The position numbers were made by a program, and so were the translations under genes. Positions 41,680 through 49,621 of a DNA stretch of 64,000 bases are shown here, in pieces (the stretch's first letter is position 1; every line of letters begins with the position of its first letter). Under the pieces are notes generated by a model. That model was given only the letters and a program-made list of their open reading frames with translations, searched no databases and was not told the origin of the DNA. This DNA is from Catenulisporales bacterium (GTDB lineage Bacteria; Actinomycetota; Actinomycetes; Streptomycetales; Catenulisporaceae), in NCBI GenBank assembly GCA_019510485.1, contig JAEKKI010000175.1:1-64000 (forward strand). The letters are read 5' to 3'.

Positions 41680-42662
41680 GGATCCTGATGTGGCACGTCC
41701 ACGGTTCCTGGACCACCTCGTTCCTCCAGGGCCCGCACACCTGCCTGCTGCCCGTGACCGCCGACCGCGGACCGGACGGCCGGGGCCGGGCCCGTACCTG
41801 GGACTGGCCCGCGACGGCCGTCGAGATCCCCTTCGACGCCCTCATCGAGCAGGACTTCGACGTGGCGCTGTTGCAGCGTCCTGAGGAGTTCGACTTGGTC
41901 CGGGCGCTGACCGGCCGGGTTCCGGGCGTCGACGTGCCCGCGGTGTACGTCGAGCACAACACGCCGGACGGACCCGCGGCGACCAGCCGGCATCCGATGG
42001 CGGACCGGCCGGGGCTGCGGATCGTGCACGTGACGCCGTTCAACGATCTGATGTGGGACTGCGGCTCCACCCCGACCACCGTCGTGGAGCACGGGATCGT
42101 CGATCCCGGATACCGCTACACCGGCTCGGTCCCCCGCTGCGCGGTCGCCGTCAACGACCCGGTCCGCCGGGGACGGGTGACCGGCACCGACCTGATCCCG
42201 GGCTTCGCCGGCACCGCCGGGCTGGACGTGTTCGGCATGCGGGCGTCAGAGCTGGAAACGGCGACGGCCGATGTCCGGTTGTTCGAAGACCTGCCGCAGC
42301 ACGAGCTGCACCAGGAGATGGCCGAGCGGCGCCTGTATCTGCACCTGTCGCGCTGGACCTCCCTCGGGCTCTCGCTGCTGGAGGCGATGCATCTGGGGCT
42401 GCCGGTCGTCGCCGTCGGGACCACCGAGGCGTACGCGGCCGTGCCGCCGTCGGCCGGAACGGTCTCGACCAGCGTCGCGGACCTGCGCACCGCCGTCCGG
42501 AGGCTGATCGCCGATCCGGCACTGGCCCGCGAACAGGGCGCCGCCGCCCGGCAAACGGCGCTGGAGCGCTACGGGATCAAGAGATTCGTCGCGGACTGGA
42601 ACCGACTACTTGAGGGGCTCAGCCGATCTGAGCCGTCAGCGAAGCCGATGTCTGCAAATTAA
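41676..42662 (+). CDS. Glycosyltransferase, GT4-like
   Basis: 328 residues: M-R-I-L-M-W-H-V-H-G-S-W, V-Y-V-E-H-N-T-P, V-V-E-H-G-I-V-D-P and a C-terminal L-S-R-W-T-S-L-G-L-S-L-L-E-A-M-H-L-G-L-P-V-V-A, the E-x7-E donor-binding motif of GT4. ATG 41676 overlaps the GT9 stop (ATGA). The last dozen codons are encoded by copy 3 of the leader repeat, so the natural C-terminus has probably been extended. Same frame as the N-terminal part of the damaged GT9 gene. Confidence 0.82.
   Translation: MRILMWHVHGSWTTSFLQGPHTCLLPVTADRGPDGRGRARTWDWPATAVEIPFDALIEQDFDVALLQRPEEFDLVRALTGRVPGVDVPAVYVEHNTPDGPAATSRHPMADRPGLRIVHVTPFNDLMWDCGSTPTTVVEHGIVDPGYRYTGSVPRCAVAVNDPVRRGRVTGTDLIPGFAGTAGLDVFGMRASELETATADVRLFEDLPQHELHQEMAERRLYLHLSRWTSLGLSLLEAMHLGLPVVAVGTTEAYAAVPPSAGTVSTSVADLRTAVRRLIADPALAREQGAAARQTALERYGIKRFVADWNRLLEGLSRSEPSAKPMSAN
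42618..42655 (+). repeat. Leader repeat, copy 3 (inside coding end)
   Basis: CTCAGCCGATCTGAG then CGTCAGC-GAA-GCCGATG. It is divergent from the other copies at the stem (one mismatch and one G-U pair). It forms the last codons of the glycosyltransferase and stands nine bases before copy 4. Confidence 0.8.
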
Positions 42663-42664
42663 AG

Positions 42665-42702
42665 CTCAGCCGATCTGAGCCGTCGGCGAAGCCGACGTCT
42701 GC
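42665..42702 (+). repeat. Leader repeat, copy 4
   Basis: CTCAGCCGATCTGAG then CGTCGGC-GAA-GCCGACG; perfect 7-bp stem. It ends 22 nt before ATG 42725, the same placement as copies 1 and 2. Confidence 0.8.
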
Positions 42703-42724
42703 TATGAAAATAGGAGTCTGTCTC

Positions 42725-43942
42725 ATGAGGATCGCCCTCGTCTCCGAGCACGCGAGCCCGCTGACCCAGCCCGGCGGCGTGGACGCCGGCGGCCAGAACG
42801 TGCACGTGGCCGCCTTGGCCGCGAGCCTGGCCGGGCAGGGGAACCAGGTGTCGGTGTTCACCCGCCGCGACGGTTCCGGCCATCCGGACCGGGTCCGTAC
42901 GCCGGCCGGCTACGACGTCGTCCACCTGCGCTGCGGCCCGGCCGAAGACCTCCCCAAGGACGATTTGCTGCCGCACATCCCCCAGTTCGCCGAGGATCTG
43001 GCGCGGGCCTGGTCGGCGGACCCGCCGGAGGTGGTGCACGCCCACTTCTGGATGTCCGGCCTGGCCGCGCTGACGGCGGCGGCCGACCTCGGGATCCCGG
43101 TCGTGCAGACCTACCACGCGCTCGGCTCGGTCAAGCAGCGGTATCAAGGCACTGCTGACACCAGTCCGGAGCACCGGATCGAGAGCGAACGGGACATCGG
43201 TCTGGGCTGTGCCCGGGTGATCGCCACCAGCCGCGACGAGGTCGGGGAGCTGGCGGCGCTGGGCGTGGATCCGGCCAAGGTGACGGTGATCCCCTGCGGC
43301 GTGGACGTGGATCGCTTCTCGGCGCACGGGCCACGCTCCCCCCGCACCCCGCGGAACCGTTTGGTGGCCGTCGGGCGGCTGGTGCCGCGCAAGGGTTTCG
43401 ACACCGCGATCCAGGCGCTGGAGCAGCTGCCGGACGCCGAGCTGGTGATCGCCGGCGGTCCCGATTCCCAGGACCTGCGCGATGATCCGGAGGCGATCCG
43501 GCTGATGATCGAGGCCCGCAAGGCGAAGGTCCAGGGCCGGGTGCGGCTGCTGGGCCGGGTGTCGCGGGCACTGATGCCGGCGCTGCTGCGATCGGCCGAC
43601 GTGGTGGTGAGCACGCCGTGGTACGAGCCGTTCGGGATCGTGCCGCTGGAGGCGATGGCCTGCGGCCGGCCGGTGGTCGCCACCGCGGTCGGCGGACAGT
43701 TGGACACGGTGCGGGACGGCGTGACCGGGCACCTGGTGCCGCCGCGCGATCCGGACGCGCTCGCCGCGGCGCTGCGTCCGCTGCTGGCGGACCGGTCGCT
43801 GCGCGAGGCGTTCGGCGCGGCGGGAAACCGCAGGGTCCTGCGGCACTACACGTGGCCGCTGATCGCCCGGCGCAGCACCGAGATCTATCGCCGGGCCATC
43901 GCGACGGCGGAGCGGGGCCTGCCGCTGGCGGTCGGATCGTGA
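42725..43942 (+). CDS. GT4-family glycosyltransferase
   Basis: 405 residues: V-S-E-H-A-S-P-L, G-G-Q-N-V-H-V-A-A-L-A, V-V-H-A-H-F-W-M-S-G, V-V-A-V-G-R-L-V-P-R-K-G-F-D and the donor motif S-T-P-W-Y-E-P-F-G-I-V-P-L-E-A-M-A-C-G. Resembles sucrose-phosphate-synthase-like/MshA-like enzymes. TAGGAG is eight bases before ATG 42725; the upstream ATG 42704 lacks a site. It opens the second part of the glycan operon, with GmhA and HldE translationally coupled downstream. Confidence 0.9.
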   Translation: MRIALVSEHASPLTQPGGVDAGGQNVHVAALAASLAGQGNQVSVFTRRDGSGHPDRVRTPAGYDVVHLRCGPAEDLPKDDLLPHIPQFAEDLARAWSADPPEVVHAHFWMSGLAALTAAADLGIPVVQTYHALGSVKQRYQGTADTSPEHRIESERDIGLGCARVIATSRDEVGELAALGVDPAKVTVIPCGVDVDRFSAHGPRSPRTPRNRLVAVGRLVPRKGFDTAIQALEQLPDAELVIAGGPDSQDLRDDPEAIRLMIEARKAKVQGRVRLLGRVSRALMPALLRSADVVVSTPWYEPFGIVPLEAMACGRPVVATAVGGQLDTVRDGVTGHLVPPRDPDALAAALRPLLADRSLREAFGAAGNRRVLRHYTWPLIARRSTEIYRRAIATAERGLPLAVGS

Positions 43943-44622
43943 GCGGCCCCTGGCTGCCCGACCAGCTGCGCGATCCGCTGCGGACCCGGTTGAAGCAGAC
44001 CGCGACGTTTCTGACGGACGCGGACGCGCTGGTGCACGACTGCGCGCTCTGGGGTGCGCGGCTGGCGTCGAGCCTGGGCGGCGGCGGGCGGCTGCTGGCG
44101 GCCGGCAACGGCGGGAGCGCGGCCCAGGCCCAGCACCTGACCGCCGAGCTGGTGGGCCGCTTCCACGCCGAGCGCCGTCCGCTGTCGGCGTTCCCGCTGC
44201 ACGCCGACACCTCCTCGACCACCGCGATCGGCAACGACTACGGCTTCGCCGAGGTGTATGCGCGACAGGTGCAGGCACACGGCCGGCCGGGCGACGTCCT
44301 GATCCTGATGTCGACCTCCGGCCGCAGCCGGAACCTGCTGAACGCCGGCGAGCGCGCCGCGCGGATCGGGATGCGGGTGTGGGCGATGACCGGCCCCCGG
44401 CCGAACCCGTTGGCGGATCTGGCCGACGAGGTGCTGGCCGTGGCGGCGGACAGTACGGCGACGGTGCAGGAGGTGCATTTGGTCGCGGTGCATTTGATGT
44501 GCGAGGCGGTTGATCTGGCGTTGGCCGCCATGGACGGCGCCGCTGATGGCGGCAAGAAGTCTTCGGCCACCTCTTCGTCTTCGGACCGACGGGGTGCTTC
44601 CGGCTTGCGGGAGGCAGTGTGA
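43939..44622 (+). CDS. gmhA: Sedoheptulose-7-phosphate isomerase
   Basis: 227 residues with a SIS fold: A-A-G-N-G-G-S-A-A-Q-A-Q-H-L-T-A-E-L-V-G-R-F, D-T-S-S-T-T-A-I-G-N-D-Y-G-F and S-T-S-G-R-S-R-N. These are the GmhA signatures; the enzyme converts sedoheptulose 7-phosphate to D-glycero-D-manno-heptose 7-phosphate. Low-complexity Ser/Arg C-terminus. GTG overlaps the GT4 stop (GTGA). HldE follows with the same overlap. Confidence 0.92.
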   Translation: MSGPWLPDQLRDPLRTRLKQTATFLTDADALVHDCALWGARLASSLGGGGRLLAAGNGGSAAQAQHLTAELVGRFHAERRPLSAFPLHADTSSTTAIGNDYGFAEVYARQVQAHGRPGDVLILMSTSGRSRNLLNAGERAARIGMRVWAMTGPRPNPLADLADEVLAVAADSTATVQEVHLVAVHLMCEAVDLALAAMDGAADGGKKSSATSSSSDRRGASGLREAV

Positions 44623-46349
44623 GGACGGCGACAGGACCCCTGGTGGTGGTCGGCGACGCGTTGCTGGACCGCGATCTGGACGGGACGGCGAGCCGGTTGG
44701 TGCCGGACAGCGCGGCGCCGGTGCTGCCGGACCCGGCCGAGCGTGTGCGTCCGGGCGGGGCGGCGCTGACGGCGCTGCTCGCGGCGCGGTCTGGGGTGGA
44801 CACGATCCTTGTCGCGCCGCTGGGTCGGGGTCCTGCTGCCGACGAACTGCGCGAACTGCTCACACCGCTGGTCCGCGTGGTCGAAATGCCGTGGACCGGC
44901 CGGGTCCCCGAGAAGATTCGCATCCGGGCCGACGGCCGCGTGCTGGTGCGCCTGGATCATGATGGCGACCGGTACAGCGGGCCGCTGGGGCCTGAGGCGG
45001 TCGCCGCCCTGGCTTCCGCGGGCGCGATTCTGGTCAGTGACTATGGTCGCGGGGTGACGGCGGTCGCCGAACTCAGGAGGCTGCTTACCGCGCGTGCCAA
45101 ACGGGTGCCGCTGGTGTGGGATCCGCATCCGGCTGGGATGCCGCCGGTGGCGGGGACGCGGTTGGTGACGCCTAATCTCGCGGAGGCGATCGCGGTCGCG
45201 GGGGGTGAGGAGGCGGAGGAATCGCAGGGATCGTCGAACGGGTCTGCGGGTGTGGGTAACGGTGGCGGTGGTTCGGTCTCGGCCGGATATCGCGACGGCG
45301 CCAGGCAATCGGCTCTGATCGACGGCTCCGGCGCGGGCAGTTCGGCCGCCGCCGTACGCCGCGCCAAGGGGGTCCGGTCAACCGCGACCGGCGTCGCTGA
45401 CGCAGACGGTTCGGCCTCGCTGAACGGCGCTCACACAAGCGGATCAGCTCCGGCCGGCGATACCGAACCGCCGGGCCGACCCGAAAAGCTCGGCGGATCC
45501 GGCACCGGCAGCCGCGCCGGTCACCAGGCAGGCCGCCTCAACCCCCGCCCGCCGCGCCGCCAGACCTACCAAGTAGCCGTCGAGGCCGCACGCCGTCTGG
45601 TGCAACGCTGGTCGGTGAGCCACGTCTGCGTCACGCTCGGCGGAAGCGGCGCGTTGCTCGTCGGCGATCGGGAGCGGATTCTCGTGCCGGCGCCGGCAGT
45701 CACGGTCATGGACCCCTGCGGCGCCGGGGACCGGTTCGCAGCAGCAGCCGCGGCGGCTTTGCGGCGGGGAGCGCTGGTGTCAGAGGCCGTGGACTCTGCG
45801 GTGCATGCGGCTGCGCAGTTCCTGGCCGAAGGCGGAGTCGGTGGGCTGAGCGACACAGGGCGCACCGGTCGGCCGGCGCTACCGGCCGGCTCGGCCGATG
45901 CGTGGGAGCTGGCGCAAGCCGTCCACGCCACCGGCGGGACCGTCGTGGCGACCGGCGGCTGTTTCGACCTTCTGCACGCCGGCCACGTCCGCTGCCTGAG
46001 CGCGGCGCGCGCCGCCGGCGACTGCCTGATCGTGTGCCTGAACTCCGACGACTCGGTCCGCGCTCTCAAGGGCCCCGGCCGGCCGGTCGTCCCGGCGGCG
46101 GACCGGCGGGCGATGCTGGAGGCGCTGGAGTGCGTCGACGCCGTGATCGTCTTCGACGAGCCGACCCCGGCCGCCGTCCTGTCCCGACTGCGCCCGGACG
46201 TGTGGGTCAAGGGCGGCGACTACGACGCGGCCGACCTGCCGGAAGCCGAGTTGCTCCGCTCCTGGGGCGGCCAGGCGCTGACCGTCCCGTACCTGGACGG
46301 CCGCTCCACCACCACCCTGCTGCGGGCCGCGACCGGGACCCGCCGGTGA
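44619..46349 (+). CDS. hldE: Bifunctional heptose kinase / heptose-1-phosphate nucleotidyltransferase
   Basis: 576 residues, order as in HldE/RfaE. The N-terminal PfkB kinase part has G-D-A-L-L-D-R-D, V-S-D-Y-G-R-G-V and the catalytic D-P-C-G-A-G-D-R-F. The C-terminal nucleotidyltransferase has G-G-C-F-D-L-L-H-A-G-H-V-R and V-K-G-G-D-Y. An insert of ~110 residues (about 190-305), rich in Gly/Ser/Ala/Arg, splits the kinase domain after N-L-A-E-A-I-A-V-A-G-G. Together with GmhA and GmhB it should make the nucleotide-activated heptose. GTG overlaps the GmhA stop. Confidence 0.9.
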   Translation: MRTATGPLVVVGDALLDRDLDGTASRLVPDSAAPVLPDPAERVRPGGAALTALLAARSGVDTILVAPLGRGPAADELRELLTPLVRVVEMPWTGRVPEKIRIRADGRVLVRLDHDGDRYSGPLGPEAVAALASAGAILVSDYGRGVTAVAELRRLLTARAKRVPLVWDPHPAGMPPVAGTRLVTPNLAEAIAVAGGEEAEESQGSSNGSAGVGNGGGGSVSAGYRDGARQSALIDGSGAGSSAAAVRRAKGVRSTATGVADADGSASLNGAHTSGSAPAGDTEPPGRPEKLGGSGTGSRAGHQAGRLNPRPPRRQTYQVAVEAARRLVQRWSVSHVCVTLGGSGALLVGDRERILVPAPAVTVMDPCGAGDRFAAAAAAALRRGALVSEAVDSAVHAAAQFLAEGGVGGLSDTGRTGRPALPAGSADAWELAQAVHATGGTVVATGGCFDLLHAGHVRCLSAARAAGDCLIVCLNSDDSVRALKGPGRPVVPAADRRAMLEALECVDAVIVFDEPTPAAVLSRLRPDVWVKGGDYDAADLPEAELLRSWGGQALTVPYLDGRSTTTLLRAATGTRR

Positions 46350-47308
46350 GGCCGAGGATCCTGCTGCTGCGTGCCTTGGGCCTCGGCGATTTCCTGACCG
46401 GCGTCCCGGCCTATCGAGCCGTCCGCCGCGCCTTCCCCGACCACGAACTCATCCTCGCCGCCCCGGGCGAGTTGGCCGGACTCGCCGCGCTCGACGGCAG
46501 CCTGGATCGCCTACTGCCCACACCGGGCCTGGGACCCATCGCCTGGCGGCACCAGCCGCCTGAGGTCGCCGTCAACCTGCACGGCACCGGAGCCGACAGC
46601 CACCTCATCCTGGAACGCCTCAACCCCGGTCGCCTGATCACCTACCACAGCGACCCGCTGCCGGACTGGTCCGAGGACCACGAACGCCGCCGTTGGTGCC
46701 GATTACTGGAGCACGCGGGCATCCCCGCCGATCCCGACGACTTCGAACTCACGGCCCCGCCGCGGCCGCAGCTCCCTTACACGATCGTCCACCCCGGCGC
46801 TGCTTTTCCCGCCCGCCGCTGGCCCGCCGAACGCTTCGCCGCCGTGGCCCGTTGGCTCCACCATCACGGCCACCGCCTACGGATCACCGGCACCGGAGCT
46901 GAGACCGCACTCGCCCGACAAGTCGCCGAACGCGCCGGACTACCGCGAGAAGCGTCCATCGCCGGCCGCACCGCACTGACCGACCTGGCCGGCATCATCG
47001 CCACCGCCCGCCTGGTGATCAGCGGCGACACCGGCATCGCGCACCTCGCGACGGCCTACCGCCGCCCTTCGGTCGTCTTGTTCGGTCCGATCCCGCCGGC
47101 GCAATGGGGGCCTCCCTACCGTCCGTACCACGCAGCCCTCTGGCCCGCCGACCTCGACTACCGCGGCAACCCGCACGGCATGTCCGTAGATCCCGCGCTG
47201 GAACGCATCACGATCAGTGACGTCCTGGGGGCGATCGAGCTGGTCTTGTCCAACCAGCCCAGCGGCAGCGCTCAAAACACTCCGCCGGGCGCGAAACAGG
47301 CCGTTTAG
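46346..47308 (+). CDS. GT9-family heptosyltransferase-like glycosyltransferase
   Basis: 320 residues: L-L-L-R-A-L-G-L-G-D-F-L-T-G-V-P, V-N-L-H-G-T-G, I-V-H-P-G-A-A-F-P-A-R-R-W-P and S-G-D-T-G-I-A-H-L-A-T-A-Y. These are the motifs of ADP-heptose:LPS heptosyltransferases. As the organism is Gram-positive the acceptor is not LPS but presumably a cell-surface glycan. GTG overlaps the HldE stop. It closes the operon. Confidence 0.88.
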   Translation: MRPRILLLRALGLGDFLTGVPAYRAVRRAFPDHELILAAPGELAGLAALDGSLDRLLPTPGLGPIAWRHQPPEVAVNLHGTGADSHLILERLNPGRLITYHSDPLPDWSEDHERRRWCRLLEHAGIPADPDDFELTAPPRPQLPYTIVHPGAAFPARRWPAERFAAVARWLHHHGHRLRITGTGAETALARQVAERAGLPREASIAGRTALTDLAGIIATARLVISGDTGIAHLATAYRRPSVVLFGPIPPAQWGPPYRPYHAALWPADLDYRGNPHGMSVDPALERITISDVLGAIELVLSNQPSGSAQNTPPGAKQAV

Positions 47309-47371
47309 GCCCACCGGCAAACCACTAGACCGCCCTCCCGACCACCACAGCAACCCCACAACAGATCGAAC

Positions 47372-48280
47372 TCAACCCACATAACGCCGCGCCGCCGACC
47401 GCCGCTGCGGCTCCTCCAGCAACCGCAAACCCGCCTCGACCTCCGGCGGCACCACCCGCCGCTCGGCGAGCACCCACGGGAGCCCGCGCACCGCGTCGCA
47501 GAAAGCGAGTGCCGACCACCTGTCGCGCGGCACCGACCAGGCCATACGCCAAGTACGCCGGAGAGCACTCGGCCACGGCCGCCGCAGCCACGCGAACCAC
47601 AACGTGTTACGAATCCCCAAGCGCCGCCGGGCTGTGGAGTCCCTGGCCTTCGAAGGCTGATGATGCACGACCACATCCGGCGCATAACAGAGCCACCAAC
47701 CACGCGCCGCGAGATCCACGGACAGCAGTTCCTCCTCCCCGCCGAGCCACAACCGCGGCGAGAAACCGCCCACCGCCCGGAACGGCTCGACCCGCACCGC
47801 CGAAGCCCCGGCCAGGATCGAGCCGAGCAGCGGCCCGGGCAACCCCTTGGGGGTGCCAAGCGGAGAGTCCCGCAGCTCAGCCACGATCGGATCCTCCCGG
47901 CCGCCGGGCTCGACCAGGATGCGTCCGGTCACGGCGGCCAGCCGCCGATGCCGGTCCAGATGGTCCGCCGCCCGGCTCAGCGCCCCCGGCTCCCACCAGA
48001 TGTCGTCATCGCAGAAGGCGATGTACGGCGTCCGCGCAGAAGCGGCGGCATGGTTCCGAGCGGCGGCGCCGAGATTGTCGTGCGAGACCGATAGTCGAAC
48101 CTGCGGATAGCGTTCGCGCACGGCCTCGGCGGTGCCGTCCGTGGAGCCGTTGTCGACCATGATCACCTCGGGACGCTCCGGCAGCGCGGTCAGCCGCTCC
48201 AGGGTCCGCAGCAGTTCGGACTTGCGGTTCCTGGTGATCACAGCGACGGAGATCCGCGGATCGAACCCCATAGCGCTCAC
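47372..48280 (-). CDS. GT2-family glycosyltransferase
   Basis: 302 residues: V-A-V-I-T-R-N-R, V-D-N-G-S-T-D-G-T, N-L-G-A-A-A-R-N-H, F-C-D-D-D-I-W-W and G-G-E-E-E-L-L-S-V-D. All GT-A motifs are present. GTG 48280 overlaps the stop of 48277-49188 (GTGA). No membrane helix. Paralog of its neighbour. Confidence 0.9.
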   Translation of the reverse strand: MSAMGFDPRISVAVITRNRKSELLRTLERLTALPERPEVIMVDNGSTDGTAEAVRERYPQVRLSVSHDNLGAAARNHAAASARTPYIAFCDDDIWWEPGALSRAADHLDRHRRLAAVTGRILVEPGGREDPIVAELRDSPLGTPKGLPGPLLGSILAGASAVRVEPFRAVGGFSPRLWLGGEEELLSVDLAARGWWLCYAPDVVVHHQPSKARDSTARRRLGIRNTLWFAWLRRPWPSALRRTWRMAWSVPRDRWSALAFCDAVRGLPWVLAERRVVPPEVEAGLRLLEEPQRRSAARRYVG

Positions 48281-49188
48281 CGGCCCACAGCCACAGCCAC
48301 CCGGGGCGCTACACCAGAGGGCTGAGAATCAGCCGCCTCCAGCCTCCTGATATCCGCCTCCACGGCCGCCGGCATTCTCCGCCGACGCCGCACGACCGCA
48401 GGCGTCGCGAGCAGCGCGTGCACCAGCACCCACCGCGCCTGCCGATCGGCCAAAGCCGCCCGCGCCAACGCCGCCACCCGCGCGGCCACCACCCGCGGCG
48501 GCCGGCGCATGGCGTCGATCAGCAGATCATTGCGCTGGGCGACCAGACGGCGCGCATCACGGTCCCGCTCGGCGGGAAGGTGTTTCGCCACAGCCTGGTC
48601 GGCATAGGTCAAGACCCAGCCGGCAGTGGCCAGATCGTAGGCGAGCAGCCGTTCCTCCGAACCGATGCCGAACAGTTCGTCGAACCCGCCGACCGCGAGG
48701 AACGCCTCGCGGCGCACCACCGAGGAACACGCCATGAACCCCAGAATCGACGGAGTCGGGACGTCGGGCGGCTGTGCCAGCGGGCTGTGCGCCATCAGGA
48801 CGCTGATCGGATCGACCCGCTCGGCCGGTCCGACCACCGTGCGCCCCGCCACCAGACCCACCCGCGGATACCGGTCGAGCAGATCGGCGGCCTCGGTCAG
48901 CGCGCCGGGCGCCCACCAGGAGTCGTCGTCACTGAACGCCACATAGGGAGTGGCCGCGAGCCGCACGCCGTGGTTGCGGCCGGCGGCGCCGCGATTGCGG
49001 GGCAAGCGCACCAGCGTCACCGGAGGGCCGTACCGGGCGACCACGGCCCCGGTGCCGTCCCGGGAGCCGTTGTCGACCACGATCACCCGCGGCTGCTCGG
49101 GGAGTCGAGTCAGCGCGCCGAGGGTGCGGTCCAGAGCCTGCGCGCGGTCGCGGGTGACGATCACCACCGTGACACGGCGGTCGGTCAT
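48277..49188 (-). CDS. GT2-family glycosyltransferase
   Basis: 303 residues: V-V-I-V-T-R-D-R, V-D-N-G-S-R-D-G-T, N-R-G-A-A-G-R-N-H-G, F-S-D-D-D-S-W-W and G-S-E-E-R-L-L. Very similar to 47372-48280, so a tandem duplication is likely. Its ATG overlaps the WhiB stop (TGATG), so it is coupled to the regulator gene. Confidence 0.9.
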   Translation of the reverse strand: MTDRRVTVVIVTRDRAQALDRTLGALTRLPEQPRVIVVDNGSRDGTGAVVARYGPPVTLVRLPRNRGAAGRNHGVRLAATPYVAFSDDDSWWAPGALTEAADLLDRYPRVGLVAGRTVVGPAERVDPISVLMAHSPLAQPPDVPTPSILGFMACSSVVRREAFLAVGGFDELFGIGSEERLLAYDLATAGWVLTYADQAVAKHLPAERDRDARRLVAQRNDLLIDAMRRPPRVVAARVAALARAALADRQARWVLVHALLATPAVVRRRRRMPAAVEADIRRLEAADSQPSGVAPRVAVAVGR

Positions 49189-49532
49189 CACCGCTCGCTT
49201 CCCGTACTCACCAAAGGTACCGATGCCACCGCCGGTTCCTGCGTCGACGAAGCCGCGATCCGCCGACGCCGCCGCCTGATGGCCCGCTCCCGCCGCGTCG
49301 TACCGCCCCAGACCCCGAACTGCTCGGGGCCGGACATCGCGAACCGCAGGCACTCCACCCGCACCGGGCAGGACGCGCACACCTTCTTCGCGGCGTCCTC
49401 CCGGCGGGCGCGGACGACGCGCAGCTCGTTGTCCCGTTCGAAGAACAAGTCGCTCCCGAATCCCCGGCACGCCGCGCGCTCCTGCCACTGGTGGCGCCGC
49501 AGCGGATCCTCATCGTGCAGAAAAAGTCTCAT
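49188..49532 (-). CDS. WhiB-family iron-sulfur regulator
   Basis: 114 residues. Cys22, Cys52, Cys55 and Cys61 (A-A-C-R-G; V-C-A-S-C-P-V-R-V-E-C-L) coordinate the [4Fe-4S] cluster. The G-V-W-G-G turn is followed by a basic R-R-R-E-R-A-I-R-R-R tail for DNA/sigma contact. It leads an operon with two GT2 genes whose starts overlap (TGATG, GTGA). Control of surface glycan synthesis is an inference from the operon. Confidence 0.93.
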   Translation of the reverse strand: MRLFLHDEDPLRRHQWQERAACRGFGSDLFFERDNELRVVRARREDAAKKVCASCPVRVECLRFAMSGPEQFGVWGGTTRRERAIRRRRRRIAASSTQEPAVASVPLVSTGSER

Positions 49533-49621
49533 GATCGCCTCCCGCCATCTCTCGATCGGAAGCCCCGCCTACCCCGCTCACGATCAGCGAATCAGCCGAT
49601 TCACCAGTGCTGACCCCTAAT

